Shown here piece by piece: positions 59,690 through 64,000 of a DNA stretch of 64,000 nucleotides. Numbering within the stretch: position 1 is the stretch's first letter; each line of letters starts with the position of its first letter. The translations under genes were made by a program, and so were the position numbers. Source of the DNA: Actinomadura graeca (lineage in GTDB: Bacteria; Actinomycetota; Actinomycetes; Streptosporangiales; Streptosporangiaceae). The DNA lies in NCBI RefSeq assembly GCF_019175365.1, contig NZ_CP059572.1:4216001-4280000 (forward strand). Reading direction: 5' to 3'. Under the pieces are notes generated by a model. The model had not been told where the DNA came from. It saw only the letters and a program-made list of their open reading frames with translations, and did not search any database.

Positions 59690-60078
59690 CAGCTCTTCCC
59701 TTTCTCCTGACCTCGACCTTCGGCGAGCTCCTCTAGATGGGCCGCGTAGCGCTTCTCGGCAATAGGGATTGCTTCCTTGTACCAGCCGTTCCAGTCACTG
59801 GACTTGTCTCCCCCGACTAAAAGGATCGCGTCTCGCACCGGATCGAACGCAAAAAGTATCCGTACTTCAGAGCTGCCCAGGGAACCCGGCCTGAGCTCCT
59901 TCAAGTTCGGCAACGTTGAACCGCGCAGTGTGTCGACCAGTGGACGGCCGAGAGCCGGGCCCCGCAACTGGAGGACGTCGATCGCGGCCGAGATGGACAG
60001 CAGGGTGTCCCGGTCGCTCCCCCGCAGCCCATGGAGCCAGTCACGCACCTCGTCCACCAAGACGATCTTCCATGTCAC
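59689..60078 (-). CDS. HigB/RelE-type toxin
   Basis: 129 aa. GTG 60078 with GGAGG at 8 nt. TWKIVLVDEVRDWLHGL, GRPLVDTLRGSTLPNLKELRPG and EVRILFAFDPVRDAILLVGGDKSSDWNGWYKEAIPIAEKRYAAHL match phage-derived Gp49/HigB-type RNases that cleave ribosome-bound mRNA. The Arg/Lys and aromatic residues of the active site appear kept. Its start is 13 bp from the palindrome that also faces the ATPase gene. Confidence 0.9.
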   Translation of the reverse strand: MTWKIVLVDEVRDWLHGLRGSDRDTLLSISAAIDVLQLRGPALGRPLVDTLRGSTLPNLKELRPGSLGSSEVRILFAFDPVRDAILLVGGDKSSDWNGWYKEAIPIAEKRYAAHLEELAEGRGQEKGKS

Positions 60079-60090
60079 CGCTGGCCTCCT

Positions 60091-60128
60091 ACTACAACAT
60101 GAGCATTGTACAATGCTTGTGTTGTAGT
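60091..60128. promoter_or_regulatory. 38-bp palindromic operator between HigBA and AAA ATPase
   Basis: A near-perfect palindrome (17 of 19 positions per arm) with outer arms ACTACAACA / TGTTGTAGT and a perfect core GCATTGTACAATGC. It lies between divergent starts at 60078 and 60152, AT-rich against the background, and overlaps plausible -10 boxes on both strands. It is the expected HigA binding site and could control the ATPase as well. Confidence 0.75.
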
Positions 60129-60151
60129 CGTCCACCTGGCAAGCTGGACAC

Positions 60152-61384
60152 GTGACCACCGCCGATGAGCTCCCACAGAGGCGAGCCCTGGTCAGGGGAG
60201 CCTTCAGCCCTGCCCGGCCGATTACCGACCGAGCCCTTTTCGCAGGCCGCATCGAACAGATGCGCACGCTGATCGAAGTGATCAACCAGCCAGGGCAACA
60301 TGCGATCATCTATGGCGAGCGCGGAGTGGGCAAGACGTCCCTCGCCCGGGTCATGAAGATGATCCTGGAGACGACCGCGTGGACCGTCGATTTCACGTGT
60401 TCCAGCACGGATACCTACGCAACGATCTGGCGAGAGATACTTTCCGGTTTCCCGCTGTCCGAGTCACAGCCGAAGACCGGCTTTCAACCCACCGGCAGAA
60501 CCCAGACGTTCACCAAGCCGTTAGCCGCCTTACTCGGCGACACGAACCCGTCCCCCAATCAGGTTCGCCGCCTACTGGAAATGGTGAGCGAGGTCGACCG
60601 CACGGTCATCCTCATCGATGAGTTCGACAGGCCGGAAGACGCCAGATTCCAAACACTCTTCGCGGACACGATCAAGATCCTCTCCGACCATGGCATCAAT
60701 GTGACGTTGCTTCTCCTCGGCGTGGGGGACACGGTCGGAGAATTGATCAAAGAACATGCCTCGATTCAGCGCGCCATCGTTCAGGTTCCCATGCCGCGTA
60801 TGGGAAATGATGAACTTGAGCACATCGTACGACAAGGAATGAAAACGGCGAGTCTGTCGGTCGAGGACGACTTCGTCCAGAGGGTGGTGCGGCTGAGCCA
60901 GGGCCTACCTCACTACACGCATCTCATCAGTCAGCATGCCGGCCTGTGCGCGGTCGACGACGCACGCGACGTGGTGACCGTCGCCGACTATGAGTCAGGC
61001 GTCGCTGCCGCCCTTAAGGACGTCTCGCAGACGGTTCGCGAGCGCTACCACAACTCCACCTACAGCAAGCGGGAGACTCTGCACAAACAGGTCCTGCTGG
61101 CCTGCGCAGTGGCCTCGAAGGACGAGCTCGGCACCTTCGGCGCCGCGGACGTCCGTGAGCAGCTGCAAGAGATGACGGGCATCCGTTACGACATCTCCTC
61201 TTTCGCGAGCCACCTCAACGCCTTCTCGTCCACAGAGGGGCAGCGTGGCGGGATCCTCATCAAGAAGGGACCACCGGGGCGATTCAGGTACCGTTTCATC
61301 GATCCGCTGCTTCCGCCCTTCGTCGTCATGAGGGGGACGGTTGACGGCGTGGTCAACGCGAACGACCAAGCTGCGCCGCTCTGA
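60152..61384 (+). CDS. AAA ATPase (ORC1/STAND-like)
   Basis: 410 aa, GTG 60152, no ribosome site, possibly leaderless. Walker A at about 55-62 (YGERGVGKTSLARVM), Walker B VILIDEFDRPED at about 150-161, sensor-1 region NVTLLLLGVGDT, and SQGLPHYTHLISQHAGLCA as the lid. A winged-helix-like C-terminal part follows (KRETLHKQVLLACAVASKDELGTFGAADVREQL). The protein has more AT and less biased codons than neighbours (for example 60650-60850). It is divergent from HigBA. Confidence 0.85.
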   Translation: MTTADELPQRRALVRGAFSPARPITDRALFAGRIEQMRTLIEVINQPGQHAIIYGERGVGKTSLARVMKMILETTAWTVDFTCSSTDTYATIWREILSGFPLSESQPKTGFQPTGRTQTFTKPLAALLGDTNPSPNQVRRLLEMVSEVDRTVILIDEFDRPEDARFQTLFADTIKILSDHGINVTLLLLGVGDTVGELIKEHASIQRAIVQVPMPRMGNDELEHIVRQGMKTASLSVEDDFVQRVVRLSQGLPHYTHLISQHAGLCAVDDARDVVTVADYESGVAAALKDVSQTVRERYHNSTYSKRETLHKQVLLACAVASKDELGTFGAADVREQLQEMTGIRYDISSFASHLNAFSSTEGQRGGILIKKGPPGRFRYRFIDPLLPPFVVMRGTVDGVVNANDQAAPL

Positions 61385-61547
61385 ACGAGGGCGGCACCGC
61401 GGCGGCTGCCTGGGCTATGTCGCCGGAGCGCACCTGGGGCCGTCAGGGCGGTCAACCGGGCATACCTGACAGCTCCGCGGACATGTGGCGGCTTGCGAAC
61501 GTTCCACACCGCGTCCCCAAAGCAAGATCGACAAAGCAGCTTACCTA

Positions 61548-61597
61548 GTTAGAGATCTGATATGGACGAACGGCCCTACCCTTGTTAGAGTTCTAGC
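61548..61597 (+). promoter_or_regulatory. Promoter with repeated GTTAGAG sites for the PadR operon
   Basis: GTTAGAG occurs at 61548 and again at 61584, 36 bp apart, in an AT-rich stretch. TAGAGT at 61587-61592 is a plausible -10 only 6 nt from GTG 61598, so the transcript may be leaderless. The two sites could bind the PadR protein itself. Confidence 0.45.
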
Positions 61598-61924
61598 GTG
61601 GCTCTACGGATGACCTTGCAGACGCAGCTGGTGCTCCAGGCACTGCTGCGCGATCCCGCCCGCGAGCTCTACGGACGTGAGCTCTCCCAGCTGACCGGGC
61701 TGATGCCCGGCACCACGCATCCGATCCTGCTGCGGCTGGAGACCGAGGGCTGGGTCACCTCCCACAAGGAGGACATCGACCCGCGCGCGGAGAAGCGCCC
61801 CGCACGCCGGTACTACCGGCTCACCGCCAACGGCGCCGCGCAGGCCAGCGCCGCCCTGGCCGGTGCCCGCCGTCCCCTCGGCTCCGCCCTGCGCGGCCTG
61901 ACCGAGGGCGGTGCGGCCTCCTGA
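61598..61924 (+). CDS. PadR-family transcriptional regulator
   Basis: 108 aa, GTG 61598 (or ATG 61610), no ribosome site. The winged helix is clear: TQLVLQALLRDPARELYGRELSQLTGLMPGTTHPILLRLETEGWV, RPARRYYRLTANGA. The short C-terminus is typical of PadR-s2. Its stop overlaps the membrane protein gene (TGATG). PadR proteins usually repress their own operon and respond to a small molecule or membrane stress. Confidence 0.88.
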   Translation: MALRMTLQTQLVLQALLRDPARELYGRELSQLTGLMPGTTHPILLRLETEGWVTSHKEDIDPRAEKRPARRYYRLTANGAAQASAALAGARRPLGSALRGLTEGGAAS

Positions 61925-62739
61925 TGATCCTCTCCGACCGGCTCGAACTCGGAGCCTCCCTCAAGTTCGTCGTCCACAGCCTCGGCGTCGTGGCCTTACT
62001 CAGCCTCATCGGCACCCCGCTGGGCGCGGTCGTCGGCACCGCCCTCGACGCCGCCGACCTCGGCGGAGAGGACACCGGTACCGTCGCGGAGCAGTTCACG
62101 ATCATCGCCGTGTGCGGCATCACCGGCGCGGCAGCGGGAAGCGCGATCAGTGCGATCGTGCTGACGTTCGGCGCCTTCGTCGAACGCTTCCGCGTCCGGA
62201 TGGCATCGCTCTTCGAGCGCGCCAGCGGCGCCCTCACCATCGCCGTGGCCCAGTGCGGCGGCTACATCGCGCTCTCCACCTTCCTGCTGAGGAGGGACCT
62301 CGCCGACACCCTCGACGACACCTATCTCGGCAACCTCGTGCTGCTGGCCCTCCTGGGCGCCTCCATGGGCCTCGTGTTCGGTGTCGTCATCGGCATGCTC
62401 GGCGCGGCCGTCCTGGTCGCCGCCGTCCTGGTCCAGGTGCTGGCGGGTTTCCTCGGTTCGACGCTCACCCGCGCGAGGCCGACGGCCGCCGCGACGGACC
62501 TCGCCGACACCATGGACGATCCCTGGCCCATCCGGACCGCCGCGACGCTCATGCCCTCCGCTTACGGACGGCGGTGGCGCGACGACTTCGCCGAGGCCCG
62601 GTACGACTACGACCGCGGCGAGCATCCCCGGCTGCTCCGCGACTACCTCCTGCACGCCCCGGCGGCGATCGCCTGGGCCTGGATCGCGACCCTCCGCTGC
62701 CACTTCCCCGGCGCCACGAACACCTCGGGACGGCGATGA
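61924..62739 (+). CDS. Membrane protein of PadR operon
   Basis: 271 aa, ATG 61924 overlapping the PadR stop. Five hydrophobic helices in the first 180 residues (for example VHSLGVVALLSLIGTPLGAVVG and LVFGVVIGMLGAAVLVAAVLV). The C-terminal 90 residues are cytoplasmic with WPIRTAATLMPSAYGRRWRDDFAEARYDYDRGEHPRLLRDYLLHAPAAIAWAW. The end of that segment resembles the membrane-insertion part of bacterial proteins paired with PadR, where it senses or signals. Function unknown. Confidence 0.75.
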   Translation: MILSDRLELGASLKFVVHSLGVVALLSLIGTPLGAVVGTALDAADLGGEDTGTVAEQFTIIAVCGITGAAAGSAISAIVLTFGAFVERFRVRMASLFERASGALTIAVAQCGGYIALSTFLLRRDLADTLDDTYLGNLVLLALLGASMGLVFGVVIGMLGAAVLVAAVLVQVLAGFLGSTLTRARPTAAATDLADTMDDPWPIRTAATLMPSAYGRRWRDDFAEARYDYDRGEHPRLLRDYLLHAPAAIAWAWIATLRCHFPGATNTSGRR

Positions 62740-63050
62740 TGACCACGCCCGCCGACGTCAAGCCCGCCGCGTCCGGCCGAGGGGTCTCCTTCGGCCTGGC
62801 CGCGACCATCCTGGCGATCCCCACGGGAATCGCGTTCATCAATCCGGATCTGGCGGTCGTCCTCGCCAGTGCCGAACTCGCCCTCATGCTCACCGTCCTG
62901 GTCACCGCGGTTTTCGCGCCGCGCACCGTCAGCGAGCGCGCCTTCCGCCTGCTGCGCTGGATGACCGGCCATCCCGAACCGGCCCGGCCCGCCGAGGCCC
63001 AAGCGGAAGAACCGGCGGCCCCTGGCCCGGCGCGGGCTGAGTGGCGATAG
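62736..63050 (+). CDS. Small two-helix membrane protein of PadR operon
   Basis: 104 aa from ATG 62736 (ATGA overlap; ATG 62739 is adjacent). Two helices at about 17-37 and 40-61, then AFRLLRWMTGHPEP and an Ala/Glu-rich tail. It resembles small membrane proteins often found with PadR regulators in actinomycetes. No further assignment. Confidence 0.72.
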   Translation: MMTTPADVKPAASGRGVSFGLAATILAIPTGIAFINPDLAVVLASAELALMLTVLVTAVFAPRTVSERAFRLLRWMTGHPEPARPAEAQAEEPAAPGPARAEWR

Positions 63051-63057
63051 TGGGGCG

Positions 63058-63582
63058 ATGGACGCGACGCCGCGGGCAGAGGTGCTGCGGGCGGAGCTGA
63101 TGCGCCGGGCCGCCCGAGATCAGAGAGTGCGCACCTCGACGCCGCCGACGTCCCTGTCCCCGCTCACGGCGTTGCGCTTCCTCTGGGTCGACGACAGGAA
63201 CACCGCCTGGCTCGACCGCGTCGTCCGGCGGACCGGATGGCCGGGGATCGCGCTGGTCGGGCCGGCGGCGGCCCACGCGGCCTGGCTGCTCGCCCAGCAC
63301 GCCGACCGGCGGCGGCGCACGCAGCGCCGTTTCCTCCTCGCCATGCGCGAAGCGGCCGGACGCGGCGACGCCGACCGCAAGGACCTCGCCTACCTGGAGG
63401 ACCGCGTCCGGGTCAACGCCGGCCGCCCGCAGCGGTACGGCACCCAGTACGGCCTGACCGCCGCCGGATTCGGCCCGCGGCCGATCGAGGACCCGGACGG
63501 CCTGGACGCCCGCCGCGCCGAGGTGGGTCTGCCGCCCATCGGCGACCACGACGCCGCCCCACGCCGCCACCCCACCGTCTGA
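63058..63582 (+). CDS. DUF6624-like protein
   Basis: 174 aa, ATG 63058. The sequence shows RAELMRRAARDQRVR at the start, FLWVDDRNTAWLDRVVRRTGWPG and AHAAWLLAQHADRRRRTQRRFLLAM, then QRYGTQYGLTAAGFGPRPIED and RRAEVGLPPI. These are the hallmarks of DUF6624, a soluble family of unknown function (some members may act as toxins or effectors). It is 8 bp after the PadR operon and could be its last gene. Confidence 0.8.
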   Translation: MDATPRAEVLRAELMRRAARDQRVRTSTPPTSLSPLTALRFLWVDDRNTAWLDRVVRRTGWPGIALVGPAAAHAAWLLAQHADRRRRTQRRFLLAMREAAGRGDADRKDLAYLEDRVRVNAGRPQRYGTQYGLTAAGFGPRPIEDPDGLDARRAEVGLPPIGDHDAAPRRHPTV

Positions 63583-63736
63583 CCTGCACCCTCGGTACAG
63601 GCTGCTGTACCTGGAAGGGCGCGTGGCCTGGGTCGTTCGACGCGTCCGCCGCTCCTAGCGTCGGGGACGCACGATCAGTCGATCCATGGCGCGGGGGCGG
63701 ACGTTGCCCGCTCCTCCGCCCGTTCTAGGAGGACGC

Positions 63737-64000
63737 ATGCGTGTGAGGACGTTCATCATGGCGGGCGCCGTCGCCGCCGGTCTGATCGGGTCCGCCGTCG
63801 CCGCCGACGCGGACACCGGCCCGGCGCGGGAGGCCACCCAGTACGTCGCGGAGTTCGAGGTGAGCGGGGAGCACTACAAGGTCCGGCTGACCGATCAGAA
63901 GGACATCGACGACGCCCGTGCCCTCCTCGACAGCGACAATCCCGGCTCATTGACCCCCAACGGGAAATTCCTCTGGGGCGTGGTCGACGTCAACGCGCCG
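63737..64000 (+). CDS. Secreted BP74-related protein (partial, runs off the window)
   Basis: 88 codons to the right edge. ATG 63737 with TAGGAGGA at about 5 nt. Signal peptide ends near AVAADA (about 25). The mature start YVAEFEVSGEHYKVRLTDQKDIDDARALLDSDN matches the N-terminal BP74 domain first described in a calmodulin-binding cell-adhesion protein and seen in secreted actinomycete proteins. Completeness cannot be judged. Confidence 0.75.
   Translation, partial: MRVRTFIMAGAVAAGLIGSAVAADADTGPAREATQYVAEFEVSGEHYKVRLTDQKDIDDARALLDSDNPGSLTPNGKFLWGVVDVNAP

Overview
The window is about 73% GC with strong third-position GC bias, GTG/TTG starts and typical actinomycete families (chaplins, ECF42 sigma factor, DUF397/XRE/HATPase sets, GAP and DUF6325-type proteins, LAL regulators). 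It looks like chromosomal DNA of a sporulating, aerial-mycelium-forming actinomycete; Actinomadura or another Thermomonosporaceae is my guess, not a demonstrated assignment. No rRNA, tRNA, CRISPR array, transposase or integrase was seen.

Layout. 1-15.7 kb: four very large ATPase/LuxR-type regulators (one cut by the left edge) interleaved with small membrane or stress-type proteins and a GNAT acetyltransferase. 15.7-25.5 kb: GT-C membrane glycosyltransferases, an ECF sigma factor with a one-TM partner, a RibD/DHFR-like reductase followed by a YciI (DGPF) protein and its ECF42 sigma factor, an XRE-cupin regulator, and an M43-type zinc protease translationally coupled to a small protein. 25.6-33.2 kb: methyltransferase, S4 RNA-binding protein, a coupled PlsC acyltransferase and patatin, a PRC-barrel/DUF2382 protein and a secreted matrixin-like protease. 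33.2-37.5 kb: class E/F sortase, a four-domain chaplin and a secreted protein of unknown function.

37.5-49.7 kb: envelope polysaccharide region. A minus-strand operon runs from a polyprenyl glycosylphosphotransferase through an O-antigen-ligase-type protein, MurJ/Wzx-type flippase, polysaccharide deacetylase, GT4 transferase and Wzz-like protein to a second GT4, mostly with 4-nt stop/start overlaps. Beside it lie a GH26-like membrane-anchored hydrolase and a coupled ATP-grasp/FAD-oxidoreductase pair. 50-64 kb: L,D-transpeptidase, a DUF4157 protein with a candidate cysteine-hydrolase C-terminal domain, an AbaA/WhiJ-like signalling locus with five tandem DUF397 genes, an S41-like protease, two RhiA-like paralogues, a HigBA-like toxin-antitoxin pair facing an AAA ATPase across a large palindrome, a PadR-controlled membrane operon, a DUF6624-like protein and the start of a secreted BP74-like protein.

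The most unusual features are (i) a GC-extreme palindromic repeat with a 45-bp tandem period, present six times at four loci and translated inside three proteins, including a 158-bp overlap between the flippase and deacetylase genes; (ii) the DUF4157 candidate effector; (iii) the HigBA/ATPase locus sharing one palindrome; and (iv) the five-copy DUF397 array. All functions are inferred from reading the translated sequence; no database search was run.
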